Below, one piece after another: positions 27,269 to 36,592 of a DNA stretch of 64,000 nt. Under the pieces are notes generated by a model. It was not told where the DNA came from and did not search any database. It saw nothing but the letters and a program-made list of their open reading frames with translations. The DNA is from Mycolicibacter sp. MU0083 (GTDB taxonomy: Bacteria; Actinomycetota; Actinomycetes; Mycobacteriales; Mycobacteriaceae), in NCBI RefSeq assembly GCF_963378075.1, contig NZ_OY726394.1:496001-560000 (forward strand), written 5' to 3'. The stretch's first letter is position 1. Each line of letters begins with the position of its first letter. The translations under genes were made by a program, and so were the position numbers.

Positions 27269-27961
27269 GTGAGCCGCGCGAGCCTGGACAAAGACCCCCA
27301 TGCCGTCGCGTCGATGTTCGACGGCGTCGCCCGTCGCTACGACCTGACGAACACGGTGATGTCGCTGGGCCGCGACCGTGCCTGGCGGCGGGCCACCCGC
27401 AAAGCACTCGAACTGCAACCGGGCCAGAAGGTGCTCGACCTGGCCGCGGGCACCGCGGTGTCCACCGTCGAGCTGGCCAAATCCGGCGCCTGGTGCGTGG
27501 CCGCGGACTTCTCGGTCGGCATGTTGGCCGCCGGCGCCAAGCGTGACGTGCCCAAGGTCGCCGGGGACGCCACCAAGCTGCCGTTCGCCGACGCGGTGTT
27601 CGACGCGGTCACGATCAGCTTCGGGCTGCGCAACGTCGTCGACCACGTGGCCGGCCTGCGGGAGATGGCCCGGGTGACCCGGCCCGGCGGGCGCCTGGTG
27701 GTCTGCGAGTTCTCCACCCCGACGCTGCCGGTGTTCGCCACCGTCTACAAGGAGTACCTGATGCGGGCGCTGCCGGCGGTGGCCACCGCGGTGTCGAGCA
27801 ACCCGGAGGCCTACGTCTACCTGGCCGAATCGATTCGGGCCTGGCCGGATCAGGCTCAGTTGGCCGAGCGGATCACCGCGGCGGGCTGGACCGAGGTGAG
27901 CTGGCGCAACCTCACCGGCGGCATCGTCGCCCTGCATTCGGCCCGCAAGCCGCTGGCCTGA
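27269..27961 (+). CDS. menG: Demethylmenaquinone methyltransferase MenG (UbiE family)
   Basis: A 230-residue SAM-dependent methyltransferase that makes menaquinone from demethylmenaquinone. SAM motif I is VLDLAAGT (near residue 52), the Asp-Phe segment AADFSVGML follows, and the UbiE signatures are [11 protein letters not shown] and [11 protein letters not shown] 27269 gives the family length. Ortholog of Rv0558 (menH in older naming). Confidence 0.93.
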   Translation: MSRASLDKDPHAVASMFDGVARRYDLTNTVMSLGRDRAWRRATRKALELQPGQKVLDLAAGTAVSTVELAKSGAWCVAADFSVGMLAAGAKRDVPKVAGDATKLPFADAVFDAVTISFGLRNVVDHVAGLREMARVTRPGGRLVVCEFSTPTLPVFATVYKEYLMRALPAVATAVSSNPEAYVYLAESIRAWPDQAQLAERITAAGWTEVSWRNLTGGIVALHSARKPLA

Positions 27962-27966
27962 CGCTT

Positions 27967-28410
27967 CTACTTCGGCAGCGGCTCGAATCGGAAGACCGCG
28001 CAGCGACCGGCGAGTGCCTCGATCTCCTCGGGCGTGCCGTTCGGCGCCAGCCCGGCACGCTTCATGAACCCGACACCGGTCGGCACCTGGGCGTGAAACG
28101 CCCGCAGCACCGGCCGGGCGTCGTCGGCGGACAGTTCCACGATCTGCACCCGCTGCGACCGGCGGCCGCGGGTCAGCGTCCCGATTCCGGCGGCGCGTGC
28201 ATTGCTCGCCCAGTCGGCGCCGGGAAACGCCACCCCGTGCATGCCGCCGTCGTAGCCGAACGGTGTCATCGGGGTGCTGCGCGGCCGGCCGGATTTGCGG
28301 CCCGGCACGGTCAGCACGCTGACCGGCCCGGCGGTGACACCGAGCTTCTGCATCGCCAGCATCACCTTGTTGACCGGCTTGAGCCAGCCGGGCAGCTTCC
28401 CCGCGGTCAT
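27967..28410 (-). CDS. Deazaflavin (F420)-dependent nitroreductase family protein
   Basis: A 147-residue split-barrel protein of the Ddn/FDOR-A type. The hallmark LTVPGRKSGRPRSTPM near residue 33 lies in the cofactor pocket of this family, and GADWASNARAAG is also typical. Probable F420H2-dependent reductase, perhaps of quinones, since Ddn itself reduces menaquinone; the men context fits, but this is inference. It lies 5 nt from the 3' end of an Rv0560c-like methyltransferase on the same strand. Confidence 0.85.
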   Translation of the reverse strand: MTAGKLPGWLKPVNKVMLAMQKLGVTAGPVSVLTVPGRKSGRPRSTPMTPFGYDGGMHGVAFPGADWASNARAAGIGTLTRGRRSQRVQIVELSADDARPVLRAFHAQVPTGVGFMKRAGLAPNGTPEEIEALAGRCAVFRFEPLPK

Positions 28411-28415
28411 CGCCG

Positions 28416-29138
<723 letters not shown>

Positions 29139-29220
29139 GCCGTCTGTGCGGGCGGGCGTAGTCCCGGCCGTCGGCTCGGAGTGTCGGCCGCGCACGCGCA
29201 CGCTCGCTCAGGAAAAGGAG

Positions 29221-30453
29221 CTAATGGAACGGGCGGCGGCGGTCGATCAGCCGCGACAGCCGGCCCCCGCCGCGCCAGAGACGTGCGACGAAATCGGCGT
29301 CCTCATCGGTGACCAGGTTGCCCATCACCCGCACCGCCACCCGCATCAGCGTCTCCGAGCGCATCCCCAGCGGGCCGGCGGCCGGCAGGAACCGCGGGAA
29401 GGTCAACAGCAGCGCCAGGCGGCGCGCCACCGAGAAGCCGCGCGCATAGTGGGTGGCCAGCAACTCCGGCCACGCCTGCGTCAGATCCGCGGAAGACCCT
29501 GCGGCGTCCAGCAGGTCGGCGGCCAGCTTCCCGGTCTCCATGCCGTAGTCGATGCCCTCGCCGTTGAGCGGGTTGACGCAGGCCGCCGCGTCGCCGATCA
29601 GCATCCAGTTGGGCCCGGCCACACCCGAGACCGCACCGCCCATCGGCAGCAGCGCGCTGGCCGGCGCCCGCACCGGGCCCTCGAAGCCCCACTCCTCGCG
29701 GCGCAGGTCGGCGTAGTGCGCCATCAGCGGCCGCAGCGCCACGTCGGCGGGCCGCTTCGTGGTGGCCAGCGCGCCGACGCCGATGTTCACCTCGCCGTTG
29801 CCCAGCGGGAAGATCCACCCGTAGCCCGGCAGCACCGTCCCGTCGACCGACCGCAGTTCCAGATGCGAGGTCAGCCACGGCTCGTCGCTGCGTGGTGAGG
29901 CCAGATAGCCGCGCGCGGCCACCCCGTAGGCCGTCTCCTGATGCCATTGCCGGCCCAGCTCCCGGCCCAGGGTGGAGCGGGCCCCGTCGGCCACGATCAG
30001 CGTCCGGCAGGTCACCGCGGTGCCGTCGGCCAGCGTCACCGAGCGCACCCGGCCGGAGGAATCATGCTCGACGCCGACGGCTTTGACGCCCAACAGCATT
30101 CGGGCACCGGATTCTTCGGCGACCTTGCGGATCCGGTCGTCGAGTTCGGTGCGCGGCACCGCACTGCCGGTCGACGGGAACGACGGCCCCGGCCAGGCGA
30201 TCTCCACCTCGCTGCCGAACCCGGCCATCCGCAGGCCCCGGTGGCGGAGGTGCGCGTCGAGCCACTCGCCGAGGCCCAGCAGCTCGAGCTGTTCGACGGC
30301 GCGCGGCGTCAGGCCGTCACCGCAGGTCTTGTCCCGGGGGAACGCGGCCGAATCGATCACCAGCACGTCGCGGCCCGCCCGGGCGGCCCACGCGGCAGCC
30401 GCAGACCCGGCCGGTCCGGCCCCCACCACCACCACGTCCGCTTGCGAGCTCAC
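29221..30453 (-). CDS. menJ: Menaquinone reductase MenJ (geranylgeranyl reductase family)
   Basis: A 410-residue FAD enzyme that saturates an isoprene unit of the menaquinone tail (Rv0561c role). The N-terminal dinucleotide motif is VVVVGAGPAGSAAA, CGDGLTPRAVEQLE follows near residue 50, and the second FAD motif is WMLIGDAAACVNPLNGEGIDYG. The frame is open far upstream across grcC1; GTG 30453 is the first start that gives the FAD motif at the N-terminus, with a -10-like CATACT 7 nt upstream. Confidence 0.92.
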   Translation of the reverse strand: MSSQADVVVVGAGPAGSAAAAWAARAGRDVLVIDSAAFPRDKTCGDGLTPRAVEQLELLGLGEWLDAHLRHRGLRMAGFGSEVEIAWPGPSFPSTGSAVPRTELDDRIRKVAEESGARMLLGVKAVGVEHDSSGRVRSVTLADGTAVTCRTLIVADGARSTLGRELGRQWHQETAYGVAARGYLASPRSDEPWLTSHLELRSVDGTVLPGYGWIFPLGNGEVNIGVGALATTKRPADVALRPLMAHYADLRREEWGFEGPVRAPASALLPMGGAVSGVAGPNWMLIGDAAACVNPLNGEGIDYGMETGKLAADLLDAAGSSADLTQAWPELLATHYARGFSVARRLALLLTFPRFLPAAGPLGMRSETLMRVAVRVMGNLVTDEDADFVARLWRGGGRLSRLIDRRRPFH

Positions 30454-30460
30454 ACTGACC

Positions 30461-30468
30461 AGTATGTT
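30461..30468. promoter_or_regulatory. Overlapping divergent -10 elements of menJ and grcC1
   Basis: TATGTT (30463-30468, plus strand) lies 6 nt before grcC1 GTG 30475, and CATACT (30466-30461, minus strand) lies 7 nt before menJ GTG 30453. The two elements overlap by 4 bp, and only 21 nt separate the start codons. Both messages would be leaderless, and each -35 region would lie in the other gene. Confidence 0.5.
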
Positions 30469-30474
30469 GGAGCC

Positions 30475-31491
30475 GTGAGGACACCGGCGAGCGTGGTGGC
30501 GGGGTTGGACTTCGGCGGCCTGGGGGACCCGGATTTCGCGGGCCGGGTCCGTGACGGCGTCGCCCGCATCGAAGAGCTGATGGACACCGAGCTGCGCGGC
30601 GGCGACGGCCTGATGACCGAGGCGGTGACGCACCTGTTCGACGCCGGCGGGAAACGCTTCCGCCCGCTGTTCACGGTGCTGTCCGCCCAGCTGGGTCCGG
30701 AGCCCGACGCCTGGCAGGTGACGGTGGCCGGCGCGGTCATCGAGCTGGTGCACCTGGCCACGCTGTATCACGACGACGTGATGGACGAGGCGCAGATCCG
30801 GCGTGGTGCGGCCAGCGCCAACGCGCGGTGGGGCAACAACATCGCGATCCTGGCCGGCGACTATCTGTTCGCGACGGCCTCCCGGCTGGTGTCGCGGCTG
30901 GGCCCGGACGCGGTGCGGATCATCGCCGAGACCTTCGCCCAGCTGGTGACCGGCCAGATGCGCGAGACCCGCGGTGCGGCCGAGGGTGTGGACTCCATCG
31001 AGCACTACCTCAAAGTGGTCTACGAGAAGACCGCGTGCCTGATCGCGGCGTCGGGCCAGTTCGGTGCCACCTTCTCCGGCGCCGACGACGCCCAGATCGA
31101 GCGGCTGGCCCGCCTCGGCGGGATCGTGGGCACCGCGTTCCAGATCTCCGACGACATCATCGACATCGACTCCGACCCCGACGAGTCCGGGAAACTGCCC
31201 GGCACCGACCTGCGGGAGGGCGTGCACACCCTGCCGGTGCTCTACGCGCTGGCCGAGACCGGCGCCGACGCCGACCGGCTGCGCGAGTTGCTGGCCGGCC
31301 CGGTCACCGACGACGCGCTGGTGGCCGAGGCCCTGCGGCTGCTACGGGCGTCGCCCGGGATGGCGAAGGCCAAGGCGACCGTCGCCGACTATGCCGCGCA
31401 GGCGCGCGCGGAACTGGCCGAGCTGCCCGACTGTGTCGGCACGGCGGCGTTGGCGAGCCTGGTCGACTACACGGTGAACCGGCACGGGTGA
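30475..31491 (+). CDS. grcC1: Polyprenyl diphosphate synthase GrcC1
   Basis: A 338-residue trans-prenyltransferase with the first Asp-rich motif LYHDDVMDE (near residue 100) and the second [10 protein letters not shown] (near residue 225), plus GGKRFRP for substrate diphosphate binding. It probably makes the polyprenyl tail used by MenA. The open frame extends upstream, but GTG 30475 fits both length (Rv0562 about 335) and promoter position. It is divergent from menJ. Confidence 0.92.
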   Translation: MRTPASVVAGLDFGGLGDPDFAGRVRDGVARIEELMDTELRGGDGLMTEAVTHLFDAGGKRFRPLFTVLSAQLGPEPDAWQVTVAGAVIELVHLATLYHDDVMDEAQIRRGAASANARWGNNIAILAGDYLFATASRLVSRLGPDAVRIIAETFAQLVTGQMRETRGAAEGVDSIEHYLKVVYEKTACLIAASGQFGATFSGADDAQIERLARLGGIVGTAFQISDDIIDIDSDPDESGKLPGTDLREGVHTLPVLYALAETGADADRLRELLAGPVTDDALVAEALRLLRASPGMAKAKATVADYAAQARAELAELPDCVGTAALASLVDYTVNRHG

Positions 31492-31564
31492 CCGCGATTA
31501 CGGAACCCGGGCGAGCCCTGCGGCGTTAAATGAGCACGAGCGAGGTTCTCCAAGGAGGAAGTCG

Positions 31565-32413
31565 ATGACCTGGCATCCGCACCACAACACCGCGAAGACG
31601 TTCTTTCTGCTGTTGGCGATGTCGGCGCTGATCGTCGGGGTCGGGCGGGTGTTCGGGCCCACCCAGATGTGGATCGCGGTGCTGTTCGCCGTCGGCATGA
31701 ACGCCTACACCTACTTCAACAGCGACAAGCTGGCGCTGCGGGCGATGCACGCCCAGCCGGTCACCGAAGTACAGGCCCCGGAGATCTACCGGATCGTCCG
31801 GGAACTGGCCACCGCCGCTCACCAGCCGATGCCCCGGCTCTACGTCAGCGACACCAACGCCCCCAACGCCTTCGCCACCGGGCGTAACCCGCGGCATGCC
31901 GCGGTCTGCTGCACCAGTGGCATCCTGCGGCTGCTCAACGAGCGCGAACTGCGGGCCGTGCTGGGCCACGAGCTGTCCCACGTCTACAACCGCGACATCC
32001 TGATCTCGTGTGTGGCCGGCGCGCTGGCCTCGGTGATCACCGGTCTGGCCAACATGGCGATGTTCATGGGCAACCGCCGCGACGGCAACCCGCTGGCGGT
32101 GCTGCTGGTCGCGTTGGTGGGCCCGCTGGCGGCGTCGGTGGTGCGGATGGCCGTGTCGCGGTCGCGGGAGTACCAGGCCGACGAATCCGGTGCGGTGCTC
32201 ACCGGTGACCCGTTGGCGCTGGCGTCCGCGCTGCGCAAGATCTCCGACGGTGTGGAGATGGCCCCGCTGCCGCCCGAGCCCGAGTTGGCCAGCCAGTCGC
32301 ACCTGATGATCGCCAACCCGTTCCGGGCCGGGGAGAAGGTCGGCCAACTGTTCGCCACCCACCCCCCGATGGCCGACCGGATCCGGCGGCTGGAGGCGAT
32401 GGCCCGGGGGTAG
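31565..32413 (+). CDS. htpX: Membrane zinc metalloprotease HtpX
   Basis: A 282-residue M48B peptidase involved in membrane protein quality control. Two N-terminal membrane segments, the HELSH zinc site at residues 135-139, two further membrane segments near 165-205, and the third zinc ligand Glu in YQADESGA. The C-terminal [15 protein letters not shown] is a family signature. AAGGAGGA lies 6 nt before ATG 31565. Ortholog of Rv0563. Separated from grcC1 by 73 nt with no other feature seen. Confidence 0.93.
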   Translation: MTWHPHHNTAKTFFLLLAMSALIVGVGRVFGPTQMWIAVLFAVGMNAYTYFNSDKLALRAMHAQPVTEVQAPEIYRIVRELATAAHQPMPRLYVSDTNAPNAFATGRNPRHAAVCCTSGILRLLNERELRAVLGHELSHVYNRDILISCVAGALASVITGLANMAMFMGNRRDGNPLAVLLVALVGPLAASVVRMAVSRSREYQADESGAVLTGDPLALASALRKISDGVEMAPLPPEPELASQSHLMIANPFRAGEKVGQLFATHPPMADRIRRLEAMARG

Positions 32414-32436
32414 GCCGGGACGTAGCGCGATTCGAG

Positions 32437-33966
32437 CTAGCGGACGGCGGTTTCGGCCCGCGGTTCCACCGCTGCGCACGAGGCGCATCCGTCGGCGGTG
32501 TCCTCGATGACGACGCCCTGGATCTGCACCGTGCCGCCGGTGGCGCAATGCTGCTGCCGCCAGTCCTCGATGGCCTGCTCGGCGGCGTGATCGAGGTAGG
32601 TGGTCTTGATGTTGAGCGTGACATCGGTGCGGGCCGGGATCTGCGCCAGCGCACCGGTGAGCCGGGGCAACGCCAAGAAGGTGCAGGCGCCGGACACGGT
32701 CACCAGCCATTGGTCACCGCTGTGTGCGGCGGTGATCGTGACGCGGATGACCCGCCAGCCGGTCAGTGCCATCGCCAGCACCAGCCCGATCAGCACGCCG
32801 TGCAGCAGGTTGAGGAAGACCACCCCGGCGACGGTCACCACGTAGACGGCCAGATCGCCACTGCGCCAGGCGGTCTCGATATGGACCATCTTGATCAGCT
32901 GGACGCCGATGGTGATCAGCAGCCCGGCCAGTGCGGCGCTGGGAATCTGCTGCACCAAGCCGGCGAACGGCAGGGCGAACAGCAGGATCCAGACGCCGTG
33001 CAGGAATGCCGACGCCCGAGATTTCGCGCCGGCGCTGACGTTGGTGGCGCTGCGCACGATCACTCCGGTGATCGGCAGGCCGCCCAGCAGGCCCGAGGCG
33101 ACGTTGGCGCTGCCCTGCCCGATCAGCTCACGGTTGAAATCGGTGCGCGCCCCGGTGTGCATCCGGTCGACCGACACCGCCGAGAGCAGACTCTCGACGC
33201 TGGCGATCAGCGCCACGGTGATCACGCCGATCCCGAAGGCCGTCCAGTTGCCGTGCGGCAGTTCCGGCAGCTGGACCGCGTCGACCAGCGATCCGTCCAG
33301 GGTGATGCGCCGCACGTCGAGGGAGAAGACCAGCGAGAGCACCGTCGCCCCGGTGATCGCGACCAGCGGTCCGGGGATTCGGCCCAGCGGTCCCTTCACC
33401 GAACGCCACGCATACATGGTGACGATCACCAGGATGCCCAGGACCGGTGCGGCGCCGTTGGATTCGATCAGCCCCTCCGGTAGACCGGAGAGGTTGTCCC
33501 ACGCCGAACTCGCCGCACTGCCCCCCAGCAGAACGTGCAGTTGTTGCAGCGTGATCGTGACGCCGATGCCGGCCAGCATCGCGTGCACCACGACCGGTGA
33601 GATCGCCAGTGCGGCCCGCGCCACCCGGCTCAAGCCGAGCAGGATCTGCAGCAGACCCGCGCCGACGGTGATCGCGCACGTCACCTTCCAGCCGAATCGC
33701 GCCACCAGGTCGGCGACGACGACGGTCAGTCCGGCCGCCGGCCCACTCACCTGCAGCGGTGATCCGCCCAGGGCGCCGACGACGAGGCCTCCGATGATCG
33801 CGGCGATCAACCCGGCGAGCACCGGGGCGCCGGAGGCGACGGCAATCCCCAACGACAACGGCAGCGCGACCAGGAACACCACCAGAGAGGCGGGCAGGTC
33901 GTAACGAAGGGTCGACCGCGACCAGGCCACCCATCGGTTGGCTTCGGTGGCATGCGTGGTCAGCAT
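32437..33966 (-). CDS. SulP/SLC26 family anion transporter
   Basis: A 509-residue protein with the SulP core: PLSLGIAVASGAPVLAG (TM1-2), GSPLQVSGPAAGLTV (TM3), and GGLPITGVIVRSATNVSAGAKSRAS (TM10 region) followed by five more hydrophobic segments. The C-terminal 100 residues form a weak STAS-like region ending in GCASCAAVE. Members of this subgroup carry bicarbonate or sulfate; the mycobacterial Rv3273 has a fused carbonic anhydrase, which is absent here. GGGGAG lies 7 nt before ATG 33966. It is not part of the M. tuberculosis locus. Confidence 0.87.
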   Translation of the reverse strand: MLTTHATEANRWVAWSRSTLRYDLPASLVVFLVALPLSLGIAVASGAPVLAGLIAAIIGGLVVGALGGSPLQVSGPAAGLTVVVADLVARFGWKVTCAITVGAGLLQILLGLSRVARAALAISPVVVHAMLAGIGVTITLQQLHVLLGGSAASSAWDNLSGLPEGLIESNGAAPVLGILVIVTMYAWRSVKGPLGRIPGPLVAITGATVLSLVFSLDVRRITLDGSLVDAVQLPELPHGNWTAFGIGVITVALIASVESLLSAVSVDRMHTGARTDFNRELIGQGSANVASGLLGGLPITGVIVRSATNVSAGAKSRASAFLHGVWILLFALPFAGLVQQIPSAALAGLLITIGVQLIKMVHIETAWRSGDLAVYVVTVAGVVFLNLLHGVLIGLVLAMALTGWRVIRVTITAAHSGDQWLVTVSGACTFLALPRLTGALAQIPARTDVTLNIKTTYLDHAAEQAIEDWRQQHCATGGTVQIQGVVIEDTADGCASCAAVEPRAETAVR

Positions 33967-34106
33967 GTGCGGACTCCCCTGCTCTCATTAAATGTTGCTG
34001 AGACGCAGTGAAGTTATGCATGCCTTATTGCCAGCTGCGGTATGGAAGATGGCGACTAGGTAAACATCGGCTTCACATTGGCAGGATTCTCACAGATACC
34101 GTCCAG

Positions 34107-35129
34107 TCAGAATCCAGATCCATCCACTTCGTGCCCCGGGGCCTCGGCCATCAGCCCGCGGTAGGCCTGCTCGACGGTGGACCCGTGGTTGATCACACCG
34201 TCGACCTCGCGGGCGATCGGCATGCTCAGCCCGTACTGCGCGGCGAACTCCATGATCACGCTGGCCGCCCGCACACCTTCGGCCACCTGGTTCATCGAGG
34301 CGATGATCTCGTCGATCGGCTTGCCCGAGCCCAACTGCTCGCCGACGTAGCGGTTACGGCTGCGCTGGCTGGTGCAGGTCACGATCAGATCGCCCATGCC
34401 GGCCAGCCCGGCGAAGGTATCGCGGGCGCCACCCATCGCCTCGCCCAGCTTGGACATCTCCCGCACCGAGCGTGACATCACCAGCGCCCGGGTGTTCTCC
34501 CCGATGCCCAGCGAATAGCCCATCCCGACCGCGATCGCGTAGACGTTCTTCAACGCGCCCGCCATCTCGACCCCGACCACGTCGTCGGTGGTGTAGACCC
34601 GGAATCGCTTGGTGCGGAACAGCGACGCCAGCTCGCAGGCCAGGCCCGGGTCCGGCATGGCCAGCACCGCCGCGGCCGCATACCCCTCGGCGACCTCGCG
34701 GGCGATGTTCGGCCCGGCCAGGATGCCGGCGGGATGACCGGGCAGCACCTCGTCGACGATCTGCGACATCCGCATGTTGGTGCCCTGCTCGAGCCCCTTG
34801 ACCAGCGACACCACCGGCACCCAGGGCCGCAGTTCGGGGGCCAGCTCCTCGAGCACCCCGCGGAACCCGTGCGAGGGCACCGCCATCACGACCACGTCGG
34901 CGCAGTGCGCGGCCTCGGCGAAGTCGGTGGTGGCGCGCAACGTGGCGCTGAGCTCCACTTCGTCGCCCAGGTAGCGGCTGTTGCGGTGGTTGTCGTTGAT
35001 GTCGGCGGCGGTCGCCTCCGAACGCACCCATTGCAGTGTCGGGGCGCGGCGCGAGCAGATGGACGCCACGGTGGTCCCGAACGAACCGCCTCCGAGCACG
35101 ACGACATTGGGGGTACGAATTGCAGGCAT
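34107..35129 (-). CDS. gpsA: NAD(P)-dependent glycerol-3-phosphate dehydrogenase
   Basis: A 340-residue GpsA-type enzyme making sn-glycerol-3-phosphate for phospholipids. The nucleotide motif VVVLGGGSFGTT is near residue 9, AVPSHGFR follows near 90, the catalytic Lys lies in LAGPNIAREV/GALKNVYAIA, and the GLAGMGDLIVTC segment is typical. ATG 35129 is chosen; the frame is open 60 nt upstream without a start of better context. Corresponds to gpdA1 (Rv0564c). The 140-nt gap between this gene and the SulP gene is AT-richer and holds the SulP promoter. Confidence 0.93.
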   Translation of the reverse strand: MPAIRTPNVVVLGGGSFGTTVASICSRRAPTLQWVRSEATAADINDNHRNSRYLGDEVELSATLRATTDFAEAAHCADVVVMAVPSHGFRGVLEELAPELRPWVPVVSLVKGLEQGTNMRMSQIVDEVLPGHPAGILAGPNIAREVAEGYAAAAVLAMPDPGLACELASLFRTKRFRVYTTDDVVGVEMAGALKNVYAIAVGMGYSLGIGENTRALVMSRSVREMSKLGEAMGGARDTFAGLAGMGDLIVTCTSQRSRNRYVGEQLGSGKPIDEIIASMNQVAEGVRAASVIMEFAAQYGLSMPIAREVDGVINHGSTVEQAYRGLMAEAPGHEVDGSGF

Positions 35130-35185
35130 GTGCGACAGCGTATTGCCGTCGCCACCGCGACGCCCGCGGTTTGTGCACAAGTCGC

Positions 35186-35950
35186 TCAAACGGCCGACCA
35201 GCCGCCGTCGACCGAGAGCGTGGCACCGTGGATGTTGGTCGCCTCGTCACCGGCCAGGAACACCACCGCCGCGGCCACCTCGGCCACCGTGCTCATCCGG
35301 CGTGACGGGATCCGGGCCAGCGTCGGCGCCACGTACTGTTCGTACTCCGCGTTGCGTTCGGTCCGGATCGGTCCGGGGGCAACGGTATTGACGCGGATGC
35401 CGACGGGACCGTACTCGGCGGCCCAGGACTTGGTCAGCGAATGCAGCGTGGCCTTGGTCGCGCTGTACAGCGCCGAATCCGCCATACCGATCAGCCCGTT
35501 GATGGAGCCGACGTTGACGATCGCGCCGCCCCCGCGCGCCGCCATGGCCGGCGCGATCAGCCCGGTCAGCAGGAACGGCGCGAACACGTTGGTCGCGAAC
35601 GCCGCCTGCAGCCGATCCTCGGCGATGTCCGCGCTCGGGCTGGGATCGATGAGCATGGCGGCATTGTTGACCAGGATGTCGATGCCGCCGCCGGCCGCGT
35701 CGGTCGCCTCGGCGGCCAGCCGGGACAGCTCGGCCCCACCGGCGCTGAGGTCGGCGCCGACAAAAGCGGCCGTGCCGCCGGCGGACTCGATGCGGCGGAC
35801 GACGTCGGCGCCGCGGGTGGCGTCGCGGCCGCTGACGACGACGAGGGCCCCGGCCTCGGCCAACGCGGTGGCCAGACCGGCACCCAATCCTGCGGTGGAA
35901 CCGGTGATCAATGCGGTGCGGCCTGCAAGCCGCGTATTGTTTGGACTCAT
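35186..35950 (-). CDS. SDR family oxidoreductase divergent from TetR regulator
   Basis: A 254-residue classical SDR: TGSTAGLGAG (near residue 16), NNAAM, catalytic YSATK and a C-terminal VDGGWSAV. Probably reduces or oxidises a hydroxy/keto compound. Its ATG (35950) overlaps the ATG of the divergent TetR gene (35949), and both lie within a perfect palindrome, so it is very likely the main target of that regulator. The inducer and substrate may be the same or related small molecules. Absent from the M. tuberculosis locus. Confidence 0.9.
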   Translation of the reverse strand: MSPNNTRLAGRTALITGSTAGLGAGLATALAEAGALVVVSGRDATRGADVVRRIESAGGTAAFVGADLSAGGAELSRLAAEATDAAGGGIDILVNNAAMLIDPSPSADIAEDRLQAAFATNVFAPFLLTGLIAPAMAARGGGAIVNVGSINGLIGMADSALYSATKATLHSLTKSWAAEYGPVGIRVNTVAPGPIRTERNAEYEQYVAPTLARIPSRRMSTVAEVAAAVVFLAGDEATNIHGATLSVDGGWSAV

Positions 35951-35957
35951 GAGTCCA
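35942..35957. promoter_or_regulatory. TetR operator site 1 (perfect 16-bp palindrome)
   Basis: TGGACTCATGAGTCCA is perfectly symmetric and contains both divergent start codons. It has the form TGGAC-N6-GTCCA, the same as site 2. TATTGT at 35935-35940 is a likely -10 of the TetR gene, so a bound repressor would cover the transcription start. Confidence 0.7.
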
Positions 35958-36581
35958 GATCATGCGCCGACAAAAATGGACCCGCAAGTCCAAAAACTGA
36001 CGGCCAAAGGGGCCGCCACCCGGTGGCGGATCATCCAGGGCGCCGCCGCGGAGATCCGCGCCGCCGGCGTCGCGACCACCACCCTCGACGACATCCTGGC
36101 GCGCACCCGGACCTCCAAGAGCCAACTGTTCCACTACTTCCCCGGCGGCAAGGACCAACTGCTGCTCGCGGTGGCCGAACACGAGGCCGAGTTGGTGCTC
36201 TCCGACCAACAGCCCTACCTGGGCGAACTCACCTCCTGGGCGGCCTGGCAGCGCTGGCGTGACGCGGTGGTGGACCGCTACCGCCAGCAGGGCCAGTTCT
36301 GCCCGCTGGCGGTGCTGATGTCCGAACTCGGGCGGACCACGCCGGCGGCCCAGGCCGTCACCGCTTCGCTGATCCGGCAGTGGCACGGCGAGATCGCCAC
36401 CGGTATCCGCGCGATGCAGGCCGGTGGCAAGATGGCGCGGCGCATCGACGCCGAGGCGGCGGCGGCCGCGCTGCTGGCCGGAATCCAGGGCGGAGTGGGC
36501 ATCCTGCTGGCCACCGGCGACCTGGGTTTCTTAGAGGCCGCGCTGGACCGCGGCATCGCGGCCCTGCGCGCGGAGGGCTGA
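35949..36581 (+). CDS. TetR/AcrR family regulator
   Basis: A 210-residue protein (start ATG 35949) with an N-terminal helix-turn-helix: AATRWRIIQGAAAEIRAAGV, then TTLDDILARTRTSKSQLFHYFPGGKDQLL, the classic TetR recognition helix. The C-terminal ligand domain is all-helical. ATG 35976 is an alternative start 9 codons in. The open frame upstream of 35949 runs across the divergent SDR and is not coding. It probably represses itself and the SDR through the two TGGAC-N6-GTCCA sites. Confidence 0.88.
   Translation: MSPDHAPTKMDPQVQKLTAKGAATRWRIIQGAAAEIRAAGVATTTLDDILARTRTSKSQLFHYFPGGKDQLLLAVAEHEAELVLSDQQPYLGELTSWAAWQRWRDAVVDRYRQQGQFCPLAVLMSELGRTTPAAQAVTASLIRQWHGEIATGIRAMQAGGKMARRIDAEAAAAALLAGIQGGVGILLATGDLGFLEAALDRGIAALRAEG
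35977..35992. promoter_or_regulatory. TetR operator site 2 (TGGAC-N6-GTCCA)
   Basis: TGGACCCGCAAGTCCA repeats the half-sites and spacing of site 1, 35 bp away centre to centre, or about three and a half helical turns. It lies inside the 5' end of the TetR coding sequence, or just at its start if ATG 35976 is used. Confidence 0.6.
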
Positions 36582-36592
36582 AGGGTGCCGGC

